In this document: positions 9,042 to 18,300 of the stretch, in pieces
Layout of the letters: every line of letters begins with the position of its first letter
How positions within the stretch are numbered: the stretch's first letter is position 1
Origin: Mesorhizobium temperatum
GTDB lineage: Bacteria > Pseudomonadota > Alphaproteobacteria > Rhizobiales > Rhizobiaceae
Length of the DNA: 64,000 nucleotides
Direction of reading: 5' to 3'
NCBI RefSeq assembly: GCF_002284575.1
Contig: NZ_NPKJ01000068.1
Location: 62,001-126,000, forward strand
Translations under genes and position numbers: made by a program
Notes under the pieces: generated by a model
Seen by the model: the letters and a program-made list of their open reading frames with translations, nothing else
What the model was told of the DNA's origin: nothing
The model's database searches: none

Positions 9042-9098
9042 TGTAATCATCGATTATTTCCTTGCGTCCAAGCGATTCATATGTAATCAGTGATTACA
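9042..9098. promoter_or_regulatory. Two operator palindromes 40 bp apart
   Basis: Copy 1 is TGTAATC-atc-GATTATT (9042-9058). Copy 2 is TGTAATC-agt-GATTACA (9082-9098), a perfect inverted repeat. Their centres (9050 and 9090) are exactly 40 bp apart, close to four helical turns, so two repressor dimers would sit on the same face of the DNA. They fill the gap between the leftward TetR gene and the rightward secreted-protein gene. Confidence 0.7.
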
Positions 9099-9115
9099 CA
9101 TCAACGGAGGTTAAC

Positions 9116-9562
9116 ATGGCTCGCATCATCGCAACGACTGCCCTCGCTTTCTCTTTACTGTCGCTCGGGTCTGCACAGGCCGAAGATCGGCCAACCCTGC
9201 AAATCGTCTGGCCGGCGGCCGGTTCGGTCATCGAACTCGGTACCGATCCCGAGAAGGCAATAGGCGTCATCGTTAGGAGCAACTTCACGCTGCTGCCAGC
9301 GGGTGAATGCGACGGCGTCGGCCAATGCGGCCACGTGCATATGAAGATCGATCCCGCCGGAGATACCTGCAACATCCCCGGCAAACCGTACAACAGCATG
9401 AACAGCGACTTTAGCGGCGATCTTATCAGGGCTCGTTTCGGCCATTGTCCGGATGCCGCCGGCAAGCACGTGATCGGTGTGCTACTTGCCGATGATCATC
9501 ACAAGCCCATTCTTGTGGACGGCAAACCCGTTACCGCGCTGGTGACGGTGACGACGAAATAG
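9116..9562 (+). CDS. Small secreted protein of unknown function, four Cys, His-rich segments
   Basis: This 148-residue protein has a clear Sec signal peptide ending near AQA-ED (about residue 21). The start at 9116 is set by ACGGAGG five bases upstream. The mature part has four cysteines (in GECDGVGQC, GDTC and GHC), enough for two disulfides, and clustered His residues in GHVHM and DDHHKP. The layout resembles small periplasmic domains such as DUF4399, with an HxH segment followed by a GKH...LADxxH segment, but I am not sure of family membership. It is controlled, by context, by the divergent TetR. Metal or small-ligand binding in the periplasm is a guess. Confidence 0.8.
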   Translation: MARIIATTALAFSLLSLGSAQAEDRPTLQIVWPAAGSVIELGTDPEKAIGVIVRSNFTLLPAGECDGVGQCGHVHMKIDPAGDTCNIPGKPYNSMNSDFSGDLIRARFGHCPDAAGKHVIGVLLADDHHKPILVDGKPVTALVTVTTK

Positions 9563-9651
9563 CGTGGCCGGAGTCCCTCAGCCTCATTCGAGGCGGAGAT
9601 GTTCTGACACGGTCTGCTGAGAGATTTCGGCCGGGTTTGGTCGGCCGGCGA

Positions 9652-10263
9652 TCACGACATCGTGTCGAGCTTGCGCTGCATGGCGGCGATCTGTTCCTTC
9701 AATTCCTGAAGGTCGTCAGGTTTTTCCGACGTTTCTTTCCTGGCCGGCTCCGCCGGCGCTGCGGAAGAGCCATTCGAGCCTGCGGGTGGGAAGGGCGTGA
9801 ACAGGCGCATGGCGTTCTGGAACATCTCCATGTTGCGGCGCGTCTGCTCTTCCAGCGCCTTGATCGGCGTAGCGATCTTCATCATGTCCATCGGCGACTT
9901 GCCCAAGGCACCCTTCATCTGCTCGCGGAAGCGTTCCTGTTCCTTTGAGAAGGCGATCATCGACTGCTCGAGGAAGCTCGGCACGATCATCTGCATCTGG
10001 TCGCCGTAAAAGGCGATCAACTGGCGCAGGAACGGAATCGGCAGCATGTTCTGCCCCTCCTTGTTCTCCAGTTCAAAGATGATCTGGGTCAGCACCGGAT
10101 GGGTGATGTCGTCGCCGGTCTTGGCGTCCTGGACGGTGAACTCCTCGCCCTTCTTGACCATTTCGGCAAGGTCCTCGAGCGTCACATAAGTGCTGGTGCC
10201 GGTGTTGTAGAGGCGGCGATTGGCATATTTCTTGATGATAATCGGTTCGTCTTTCGCGGCCAT
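9652..10263 (-). CDS. phaR: Polyhydroxyalkanoate synthesis repressor PhaR
   Basis: PhaR senses PHB granules and represses PHB-related genes. The 203-residue protein starts with the PHB/PHA accumulation DNA-binding domain (about residues 6-70, with IIIKKYANRRLYNTGTSTYV), followed by the PHB granule-binding accumulation domain and an Ala/Pro-rich C-terminal region ending in a coiled coil (QELKEQIAAMQRKLDTM). The ATG at 10263 is chosen over the ATG at 10269 because GGGAGG lies 6 nt before it, whereas it directly abuts the other. It is divergent from phaA-phaB, as in other rhizobia. Confidence 0.93.
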   Translation of the reverse strand: MAAKDEPIIIKKYANRRLYNTGTSTYVTLEDLAEMVKKGEEFTVQDAKTGDDITHPVLTQIIFELENKEGQNMLPIPFLRQLIAFYGDQMQMIVPSFLEQSMIAFSKEQERFREQMKGALGKSPMDMMKIATPIKALEEQTRRNMEMFQNAMRLFTPFPPAGSNGSSAAPAEPARKETSEKPDDLQELKEQIAAMQRKLDTMS

Positions 10264-10403
10264 CAGCATCCTCCCAGGACACCGGCGCACTTGTGTAAGC
10301 TGCCGGTAACGATTGCGCCTTTTCAAGGATTGCGCAAAAGCGTCGCAATTCCAAGCGGTTTGTGCAGTGCGGGATCAATTAATGCTGCATGGCGGGCTAA
10401 AAA

Positions 10404-10415
10404 TGCTGCGCAGCA
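10404..10415. promoter_or_regulatory. TGC-rich palindrome in the phaR-phaA intergenic region (candidate PhaR site)
   Basis: TGCTGCGCAGCA is a perfect 12-bp palindrome in the 298-bp gap between phaR and phaA. A second AATGCTGCATGG string (10381-10392) and TTTGTGCAGTGC (about 10350) are close by, so the region holds a cluster of TGC elements of the kind bound by PhaR. Autoregulation and control of phaAB from here is inferred. Confidence 0.45.
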
Positions 10416-10561
10416 ATGGGCGGGCTGTTTCCATGACCATGCGCAACCTGCTTGCGGCGCATGGCCGGCATGCTCATTTCCGGTTTGACTTGGATCATTG
10501 AAAGGGCAAGAAAAGCCCTTGACGATACCAAAACTCGATACCTCGAAGTCTGGAGAAGAAC

Positions 10562-11740
10562 ATGTCCGCTGCCATCGTTGTCGCCAGTGCGGCGCGCACG
10601 CCCGTCGGTTCCTTCAACGGCGCCTTTGCCGCCACCCCGGCACATGAGCTTGGTGCCGTGGTCATCAAGGAGCTTCTGTCCCGTGCCGGCGTCGAGCCGG
10701 CGGAGGTCGACGAGGTCATCCTCGGCCAGGTGCTGACCGCGGCTCAGGGCCAGAACCCCGCCCGCCAGGCGTCTATCAATGCCGGCCTGCCAAAGGAAAC
10801 CACGGCCTGGGGCCTCAATCAGGTTTGCGGCTCAGGTCTGCGCGCTATTGCTCTCGGTATGCAGCAGATCGCCACCGGCGACGCCAGGGTGATCGTCGCC
10901 GGCGGGCAGGAATCGATGTCGCTGGCCCCGCACGCTCAGCACCTGCGTGCCGGCGTCAAGATGGGCGACTACAAGATGATCGACACCATGATCAAGGACG
11001 GGCTTTGGGATGCCTTCAATGGTTATCACATGGGCAACACCGCCGAAAACGTCGCTCGCCAGTTCCAGATTACCCGCGATGACCAGGACCGGCTCGCATT
11101 GGCCTCCCAGAACAAGGCAGAGGCCGCGCAGAAGGCCGGCAAATTCAAAGACGAGATCGTGGCTTTCATCGTCAAGGGCAAGAAAGGCGACACGACAGTC
11201 GACCAGGACGAATACATCCGCCACGGCGCCACGATCGACGCCATGACCAAGCTGAGACCGGCCTTCGACAAGGACGGCACGGTGACCGCCGCCAATGCCT
11301 CCGGCATCAATGACGGCGCCGCCGCCGTGCTGCTGATGACCGAGGCGGAAGCCGCAAAGCGCGGCATCACGCCGCTGGCGCGCATCGTGTCCTGGGCGAC
11401 CGCTGGCGTCGATCCGCAGATCATGGGCACCGGGCCTATTCCCGCCTCGCGCAAGGCGCTGGCCAAGGCCGGCTGGTCGGTCGGCGATCTCGACCTGGTC
11501 GAGGCCAACGAGGCCTTCGCCGCCCAGGCCTGCGCCGTCAACAAGGACATGGGCTGGGATCCGTCCATCGTCAACGTCAACGGCGGCGCCATCGCCATCG
11601 GCCATCCGATCGGCGCCTCAGGTGCCCGCATCTTCAACACGCTGGTTTACGAGATGCGCCGCCGCGGCGCCAAGAAGGGCCTCGCCACGCTGTGCATCGG
11701 CGGCGGCATGGGCGTCGCCATGTGCGTGGAAGCACTATGA
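10562..11740 (+). CDS. phaA: Acetyl-CoA acetyltransferase (beta-ketothiolase)
   Basis: PhaA condenses two acetyl-CoA to acetoacetyl-CoA, the first step of polyhydroxybutyrate synthesis. The 392-residue protein has the full catalytic set of thiolase II enzymes: Cys89 (in QVCGSG), His348 (in GHPIGASG) and Cys378 (in LCIGGGMG). GGAGAAGAAC precedes the start. It is followed by phaB after a 205-bp gap that contains a repeat element. The PHB synthase gene phaC is not in this window, which is usual for rhizobia. Confidence 0.97.
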   Translation: MSAAIVVASAARTPVGSFNGAFAATPAHELGAVVIKELLSRAGVEPAEVDEVILGQVLTAAQGQNPARQASINAGLPKETTAWGLNQVCGSGLRAIALGMQQIATGDARVIVAGGQESMSLAPHAQHLRAGVKMGDYKMIDTMIKDGLWDAFNGYHMGNTAENVARQFQITRDDQDRLALASQNKAEAAQKAGKFKDEIVAFIVKGKKGDTTVDQDEYIRHGATIDAMTKLRPAFDKDGTVTAANASGINDGAAAVLLMTEAEAAKRGITPLARIVSWATAGVDPQIMGTGPIPASRKALAKAGWSVGDLDLVEANEAFAAQACAVNKDMGWDPSIVNVNGGAIAIGHPIGASGARIFNTLVYEMRRRGAKKGLATLCIGGGMGVAMCVEAL

Positions 11741-11747
11741 AGACAGA

Positions 11748-11852
11748 TTACAGCGCCGGGCGTCCCTTGGGACGCGCAAAGGAGGCTGTAGCACTTGACC
11801 TTGCGCATGATCCTTTTCGAAAATCGATTTCGATTTTCGGGGTTCATGCGCC
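11748..11852. repeat. Palindromic intergenic repeat, family A, copy 1
   Basis: Between phaA and phaB lies a composite element. It has a hairpin GCGTCCC-tt-GGGACGC flanked by ACAGC/GCTGT, then GCGCATGA...TCATGCGC arms enclosing a CGAAAATCG/CGATTTTCG hairpin. Copies are at 25949-26045 and 36248-36353. This copy reads in the opposite orientation to those two. It lies inside the likely phaAB transcript and could form stable RNA hairpins between the two coding regions. Confidence 0.7.
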
Positions 11853-11945
11853 AGCCAAGCCGTGAGATAGTCGGTGGCGAACGGGGCTCAATCGCCGTTA
11901 GAGCGTTCAGCGCCCGCCACTCACGAATTAAAAAGGGAGGACACC

Positions 11946-12671
11946 ATGACAAAGGTAGCACTCGTCACCGGCGGGTCGCGCGGTATTGGCGCCGCGATTT
12001 CGATCGGCCTGAAAACCGCCGGCTATCATGTCGCCGCGAACTACGCCGGCAATGACGAAGCGGCGCAGAAATTCAAGGCAGAGACTGGCATCCCGGTCTA
12101 CAAATGGTCGGTGGCTGACTACGATGCCTGCGCCGCTGGCATCAAGCAGATCGAGGCCGATCTCGGCCCGGTTTCCGTTCTGGTCAACAATGCCGGCATC
12201 ACACGCGACGCCATGTTCCACAAGATGACGCGCGAGCAATGGAAAGAGGTCGTCGACACCAATCTTTCCGGCGTCTTCAACATGACGCACCCGCTGTGGG
12301 GCGGCATGCGCGACCGCAAGTTCGGCCGCGTCATCACCATCTCCTCGATCAACGGCCAGAAGGGTCAGACCGGCCAGGTCAATTATTCGGCGTCGAAGGC
12401 CGGCGACATCGGCTTCACCAAGGCGCTCGCCCAGGAAGGGGCGCGGGCCGGCATCACCGTCAATGTCATCTGCCCCGGCTACATCGCCACCGAAATGGTC
12501 AGGGCAATGGACGAGAAGGTGCTCAACGAGCGCGTCATCCCGCAGATCCCGGTCGGCCGCCTCGGCGAGCCGGAAGAGATCGCACGCTGCGTCGTCTTCC
12601 TCGCTTCCGATGATGCCGGTTTCATCACCGGCTCGACCATATCAGCCAATGGCGGTCAGTATATCACCTGA
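11946..12671 (+). CDS. phaB: Acetoacetyl-CoA reductase
   Basis: PhaB reduces acetoacetyl-CoA to (R)-3-hydroxybutyryl-CoA with NADPH, the second step of polyhydroxybutyrate synthesis. The 241-residue short-chain dehydrogenase has GGSRGIG at residues 9-15, NNAGITRD, and YSASKAG as the catalytic motif. The start at 11946 follows AGGGAGGA. It is downstream of phaA in the same direction and probably in the same operon. Confidence 0.96.
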   Translation: MTKVALVTGGSRGIGAAISIGLKTAGYHVAANYAGNDEAAQKFKAETGIPVYKWSVADYDACAAGIKQIEADLGPVSVLVNNAGITRDAMFHKMTREQWKEVVDTNLSGVFNMTHPLWGGMRDRKFGRVITISSINGQKGQTGQVNYSASKAGDIGFTKALAQEGARAGITVNVICPGYIATEMVRAMDEKVLNERVIPQIPVGRLGEPEEIARCVVFLASDDAGFITGSTISANGGQYIT

Positions 12672-12756
12672 GGCGTCGGCCTCGCCGGTAACTGATGTAC
12701 CGACCCAACGCCCACACGGCCAAGACCGAGGGCTGAGAGCCGCACAATCGCGGCTG

Positions 12757-14002
12757 TCAGGCAACAAGCTTCAGCCCTGGTTCGGCTGCAGGCTTGGTCT
12801 GGGCGATCGGCTCGCGCGAAGATGCCGGCAGGCGGGCAAGCGGCGCCCGGCTGAGGCCTGATAGTTTCAAGGCGAAACGACGCTTCAGGAATGGATTGAG
12901 GTTCAGCACCGAAAGCACGAGATTGCGGACGAACCGCTTCACCGAACTGCGGGTAAGCGCCATGTCGGTCATCGTGCCCGCCAGTTCAAGCACCTCTTGG
13001 GCCGCCGGGCGTCGCAGCGTTTCGTAGAGGTCGAGCTCGGCTTCCGGGCGCACGCCGTTCACCACGTCGCCAAGCAACTGGCCAAGCACGACCGCGTCGA
13101 TGATGCCGGTGTTCATGCCTTGCCCTCCCGCCGGGCTGTGCACGTGCGCGGCATCGCCCATGAGGAACAATCGGTCCTTGCGGTACGAGCGGACCAGGCG
13201 GTGATGCACACGAAAACGCGAGCTCCACGACAGCTCGAGCACCCGGGTTCTTTTCCTGGTCGGTCCGCGGCTGTCGAGCAGCGCCTGGATGTCAGCGATC
13301 TCGGGCTTTTCCGGTGCGTCATCCATTGTCGCGACGACCCGGTACGATCCGTCCGGAAGCGGCGCCACCACCACCAGCCCGGCCGGTGCAAAGAACAGCG
13401 ACACTTCCGTCGGGCCAACCGGCCAGTCGAGACGAACATCGGCGAGTACGAACGAAGCGTCATAGGCCGCGCCGTCGAACTCGATGCCGGTCGACCTGCG
13501 CACCAGGCTGTTCATGCCGTCGGCACCAACGACATAGCGTGCCGATATCAGTTTCTCGCGGCCATTCTCGACCACCCGTCACGCGCGCGCCGTCAGCATC
13601 CTGAATGACTGCCTTGGCCTCGACCATGCGGTGAATCACACCGCCCAGGGCGGCGATCCGTTCGGCGAACACCTGCTCGGTCAGATTCTGAGGCAGCATC
13701 ATCAGATAAGGATGCTTCGACGGAAGCTTGCTGAAATCGAGCTTGAGCAGCGCCCGATTGCGGTCGCGGATGGCGAAATTCTGCAGCTTCAGGGCAAGTT
13801 CGCTCAGCCGCTGCGTAACGCCGAGAGGCTCCAGCGTTTCCAGCGTCTGCGCGTGGATGACGCCAGCCCGCGAGGTCTGAAGGCCCTGCGCCAGCTTATC
13901 GATCAGAACATGATCGACACCGGCCCGGTGCAGCACGATGGACAGCGCCATGCCGGTCGGGCCGGCGCCAATGATCAGGACTTCCGTTGTATCGGGCAAC
14001 AT
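12757..14002 (-). pseudogene. FAD-dependent monooxygenase, interrupted by a +1 frameshift
   Basis: The gene encodes a PheA/TfdB/UbiH-type FAD hydroxylase of about 414 residues if the frame is restored. The N-terminal part from the ATG at 14002 has the dinucleotide-binding motif IIGAGPTGMALS. The C-terminal part in another frame has the second FAD motif RLFLMGDAAHVHSPAGGQGMN region. The frames join at the CCC run at 13575-13577: removing one base there turns ...GARVTGGREW... into a continuous ...GARVTVVENGREK.... As given, the product would be cut to about 180 residues. It is divergent from a TetR gene, with two operators between. A sequencing error is as likely as a true mutation, because everything else is intact. 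Confidence 0.82.
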
Positions 14003-14017
14003 TTCTTCTCTCCATTT

Positions 14018-14073
14018 GTCAACAGCCGTTGACTTTCTAATCGAACCTATTGCATTTGTCAACGGCCGTTGGC
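14018..14073. promoter_or_regulatory. Two 16-bp operator palindromes 40 bp apart
   Basis: GTCAACAGCCGTTGAC (14018-14033) and GTCAACGGCCGTTGGC (14058-14073) are near-perfect palindromes of GTCAACGG/CCGTTGAC, each with one mismatch. Each is preceded by CATTT. Their centres are exactly 40 bp apart. They fill the space between the monooxygenase start (14002) and the TetR start (14076), so bound repressor would cover both promoters. Confidence 0.72.
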
Positions 14074-14075
14074 AT

Positions 14076-14669
14076 ATGAATTTCATGACCGAGAATCAGC
14101 CGAAGAAACCCAGCAAATCGGACCGCACGCGCGCCCAAATCCTCGAGGCCGCGCGGCTCCTGTTCGCCGAGCACGGCTATGACGGCGCCTCCATCCGCGA
14201 CGTCGCGGCGCATGCCTCGATCGATCCGGCCATGGTGATCCGCTATTTCCGCAGCAAGGACGAGCTGTTCGCCAGGGCGGCGGTCGTCGACCTGCAATTG
14301 CCGGCACTGCGGGCGATCGACCGAAACACAATCGGTGAAACGCTGATCAGGCGTTTTCTCGAAATCTGGGAAGGCCCGGCCAGCGGTCCTGGCATGGCAA
14401 TTCTGCTGCGTTCGGCGACGTCGAACGAATTCGCCGCCGAAAAGCTGCGTGACGTATTTGGCCACCAGGTCAGGCCGGTGGTTGCGGCGGTCGCTGATCC
14501 CGCCGACGCGGGTCGACGTGCCGGGCTCGTTTCGAGCCAGTTGCTGGGTTTGGCGATGTGCCGATACCTGCTGCGGCTTCCGCCCGTCGTCGCCCTGTCC
14601 CACGATGAAATCATTCAGAACGTCGGCCCTATTTTGCAGCGCTATGCCGTGGGAGAGAACGTTTCTTGA
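14076..14669 (+). CDS. TetR/AcrR family transcriptional regulator
   Basis: This protein of 197 residues (194 if the ATG at 14085 is used) has a TetR helix-turn-helix at about residues 18-65, containing ASIRDVAAHASIDPAMVIRYF. The C-terminal domain resembles the TetR_C_17/PsrA-like group. Neither start has a good Shine-Dalgarno sequence. The second operator ends only 2 nt before the first ATG, so the transcript may be leaderless or have a very short leader. It probably represses the divergent FAD monooxygenase and itself. Confidence 0.85.
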   Translation: MNFMTENQPKKPSKSDRTRAQILEAARLLFAEHGYDGASIRDVAAHASIDPAMVIRYFRSKDELFARAAVVDLQLPALRAIDRNTIGETLIRRFLEIWEGPASGPGMAILLRSATSNEFAAEKLRDVFGHQVRPVVAAVADPADAGRRAGLVSSQLLGLAMCRYLLRLPPVVALSHDEIIQNVGPILQRYAVGENVS

Positions 14670-15357
14670 ACCTGCCGTTCAGCATTGTTGGCCGGGTCTG
14701 GTCCTCTTGCGCGACTGCGCCGACCGACGGACGTGCACCGATTTGTGCCGAAGCGGTACGCAAAGGTTAACGGCGGCCGCGCGGCCTGTGCAAAACCCTG
14801 TTCACCGCCTGTGGATATTCGGTGGAAAACCTATTCACGACACAACATATTGGGGCGAACAAACCAAGAAACATCCGCGAGCGCTGATTCGTCGCCGTTT
14901 CGTTCCGGCTTTGAGCGGAAGGTTAACGACAAAGGTCGAAAACATCCCTCAAACCGTTAAGGCGCGTTAGGAAAGATCAATAATTTCATAATGTTGGGTG
15001 ACGCCTGCCGGCATGCGCCGATCGTTCATCGGCAAATGCTAACGACGACGTCCGCCGTGCATGAATCGGGCCAGTTCGGCGATTCAGCATGTGGTGAGAC
15101 TTGCCGGCAAAAAACCCAGATGTAGCCGTGAACAAAACCTGAATCAGCAAGAGTCAGCGATTCGTAGCTGATTCGTTCCAGACTCGTTCCAACCGTTAAA
15201 TCAGGATCGGTTGACAACACCAGACGAGAGCCTTCGTGCTGCCGTCGGAACATTCCGCTTTCGCTTCGCGCCCGAAATCCCTATGTGTCGGCTGTCACCC
15301 GCGCCACCACGGGCGCGCTCCCGACAACGCGAGGCAGAGAGCCTTATTTCCAGGTCG
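14670..15357. other. 688-bp intergenic region with a GANTC cluster
   Basis: No convincing gene is present in this long gap before the helicase. It is more AT-rich than its surroundings. It holds eight GANTC sites in about 300 bp (14886, 15063, 15081, 15141, 15151, 15159, 15170, 15181), where about one is expected from base composition. It also has one near-match to a DnaA box (TGTGGATAT, 14810-14818). Open frames across it have no ribosome binding sites. The helicase promoter must lie here. Confidence 0.6.
15141..15185. promoter_or_regulatory. Five helically phased GANTC (CcrM methylation) sites
   Basis: GAATC, GAGTC, GATTC, GATTC and GACTC start at 15141, 15151, 15159, 15170 and 15181, steps of 10, 8, 11 and 11 bp. 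GANTC is the target of the cell-cycle methyltransferase CcrM in alphaproteobacteria. The cluster is 173-217 bp upstream of the helicase start. A role in GcrA/CcrM-dependent transcription is inferred. Confidence 0.55.
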
Positions 15358-18300
15358 ATGAACATCCAGCCGAAACACACTGAACCGCTGATCCTGTCGG
15401 GCCGCGACGTGACCGCCGTGCTCGGGCCGACCAACACCGGTAAGACCCATCTCGCCATCGAGCGCATGGTGGCGCATGAAAGCGGCATTATCGGCCTGCC
15501 GCTCAGGCTGCTCGCCCGCGAGGTTTATTCACGCGTCTGCGAGAAGGTCGGCGCTCACAAGGTGGCGCTCATCACCGGCGAGGAGAAGATCCAGCCCGAC
15601 GGCGCCAGATATTCGGTCTGTACCGTCGAAGCCATGCCGCGCGAGACTGACGCCGCTTTCGTTGCCATCGACGAGGTCCAACTGGCCGGCGATCTCGAGC
15701 GCGGCCACATCTTCACCGACCGCATCCTGCATCTGCGCGGCCGCCAGGAGACACTGCTGCTCGGCGCAGCCACTATGCACGGCATCCTCCAGCGTCTGCT
15801 GAAGGGCGTGTCGGTGGTGACGCGGCCACGGCTGTCGCATCTCGCCTATGCCGGCTCGAAGAAGCTGACCCGCCTGCAGCGACGCACGGCGATCGTCGCC
15901 TTTTCCGCCGACGAGGTCTATGCCATTGCCGAACTGATCCGCCGCCAGCAAGGGGGTGCGGCCGTCGTGCTCGGCGCGCTATCACCCCGCACTCGCAACG
16001 CGCAGGTGGAGCTGTTCCAATCGGGTGATGTCGATTACCTGGTCGCCACCGATGCGATCGGCATGGGCCTCAACCTCGATCTCGATCATGTCGCCTTCGC
16101 CCAGAACCGCAAGTTCGACGGCTACCAGTACCGCAATCTGACAGCGGCCGAGCTCGGCCAGATCGCCGGCCGCGCCGGCCGGCACTTGCGCGACGGAACC
16201 TTTGGCGTCACCGGCCAGGTCGATCCACTGGACGAGGAATTGGTCAAGAAGATCGAAGCGCATGATTTCGACCCGGTGAAGGTGCTGCAATGGCGCACCG
16301 CGCGTTTCGATTTCGCCAACCTCGACGCGCTGAAGCGCTCGATCGAGACCAACGCGCCGGTTGAAGGCCTGACGCGTGCGCTGCCGGCGGTGGATGCGCA
16401 GGCGCTCGAGCATTTGTCCCGCGACGAGGACATCCGGGCGCTTGCCACCGACGCCAGGCGCGTGGCGCTGTTGTGGGAGGCCTGCGCCCTTCCCGACTAC
16501 AGGAAGATCGCGCCGGCTCAGCATGCCGACCTGATCGCCTCGATCTATATGGACCTTGCCAGGCATGGCCATGTCGACGAGAATTACATGGCCGAGCAGG
16601 TGCGCCGTGCCGACACCACCGAGGGCGACATCGACACGCTGTCGCACCGGATAGCCCAGATCCGCACCTGGACTTTCGTTTCCAACCGGCCCGGCTGGCT
16701 GGCCGATCAGGCACACTGGCAGGAAAAGACGCGCGAAATCGAAGACAGATTGTCGGATGCGCTGCATGAGCGGTTGACGAAACGCTTCGTAGACCGCAGG
16801 ACTTCCGTCCTCATGCGGCGCCTTAGAGAAAATACCATGCCTGAAGCCGAAATCAGCCCAACCGGAACCGTCCTCGTCGAAGGCCATCATGTCGGTGAGT
16901 TGCAGGGGTTCCGCTTCACCGCCGACCAGAGCGCCGGCGGCGAGGACGCCAGGGCGGTGCGCACAGCAGCCCAGAAGGCGCTTGCAGCCGAATTCGAGGC
17001 GCGGGCCGAACGCTTCGGCGCCTCGGCCAACGGCGACATCGCGCTCGGCTCCGACGGCACGCTGCGCTGGATCGGTGCACCGATCGGCACGCTGGTCGCA
17101 GGCGACGAGCCGTTGAAGCCGCGCCTTGTGCTGCTGGCCGACGAGCAGCTCACCGGACCCGCCCGCGACAAGGTCGCGTCGCGCGCCGAGCGCTTCGTCA
17201 ATTTCCAGATCGAGTCCCTGCTGAAACCGCTGGTCGACCTCAAAAACACCGAGCAGATCACCGGCATCGGCCGCGGCATCGCCTTTCAGCTCGTCGAGCA
17301 TTTCGGCCTCATCAACCGCCGCGACATCGCCGAGGAAATGAAGTCGCTCGACCAGGAAGGCCGCGCCGCCCTTCGCCGGCTCGGCGTGCGCTTCGGCGCC
17401 TACCACGTCTTCGTGCCCGCGCTGATCAAGCCAGCCCCGGCTGGACTGGTGACGCTGTTGTGGGCGCTGGGGAACGACGGCAAGGACAAGCCCGGCTTTG
17501 GCGACGTGGTTCACGCGCTGGCCTCCGGCCGCACCTCGGTGGTCATCGATCCCACCTTCGACAAGGCCTTCTACAAACTGGCCGGCTACCGCAATCTCGG
17601 CCGTCGCGCGGTGCGCGTCGACATCCTCGAACGGCTGGCCGACCTGATCCGGCCCGCAACCAACTGGAAGCCGGGCCTCGGCCAGCGCCCCGACGGCGCC
17701 TATGACGGTCAGTCCTTCATGGTGACGCCGCCAATGATGTCGATCCTCGGCGCCACGGCCGACGACATGGAAGAGATTTTGAAAGGCCTCGGCTACCGGG
17801 CGGAGCCGAAGCCGGCGGTCGAGGTGAGGGCACGGCTCGAGGCACAGGACAATGCCGCGCGTGAAGCCGCCGCGGCCAAGCAGGCGGCGGAAGAAGCTGC
17901 GCGAGCCGAGCAGGCCAAGGCAGCGGACGCCGCGGTTGCGGACGCAGCCGCCGAGGCGCCGGCCGAGAGTTCGGAGCCGGCTGCCGTGGCAGAGGCCGCA
18001 GCCGAAGGTCCCGCGGAACCCGCCGCCGAAGCGGAACCTGTCGCAGAAGCTCAGCTGGAAACTCCGGCTGAGGTCACGGTAGAGGGGCTGCCTGCAGCCG
18101 AAGCCGCAGCTCCAGAGGCAGCACCCGAAACCGCCGAGGTTGAGGTCGCACCGGCGGAGCCGGCTTTCGAAGCCGCTGCCGCAACGGAAGCAGTGTCGGT
18201 CGAACCTGCCGCGGCGACGGAAGCCGCCACCGGCGAGGCTGCTCCAGAGGCCGAGAAAGATGCCGAAGACCCAAAACCCATCCTGTTGTGGCGGCAGGGC

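Noticed and set aside
14810..14818. Single DnaA-box-like sequence
   Set aside because: One 8-of-9 match in a 64-kb window is expected by chance.
14954..14970. TTAAGGCGCGTTAG as a CtrA site
   Set aside because: The spacer is 6 rather than 7 bp and the second half-site is imperfect.
14670..15357. Possible replication origin (GANTC cluster, a near-DnaA box, AT-richer gap)
   Set aside because: Only one DnaA-like box is present, there is no CtrA-type site, and the genes that flank alphaproteobacterial origins (hemE and the gidA/parAB group) are absent. A GC-skew plot could reopen this.
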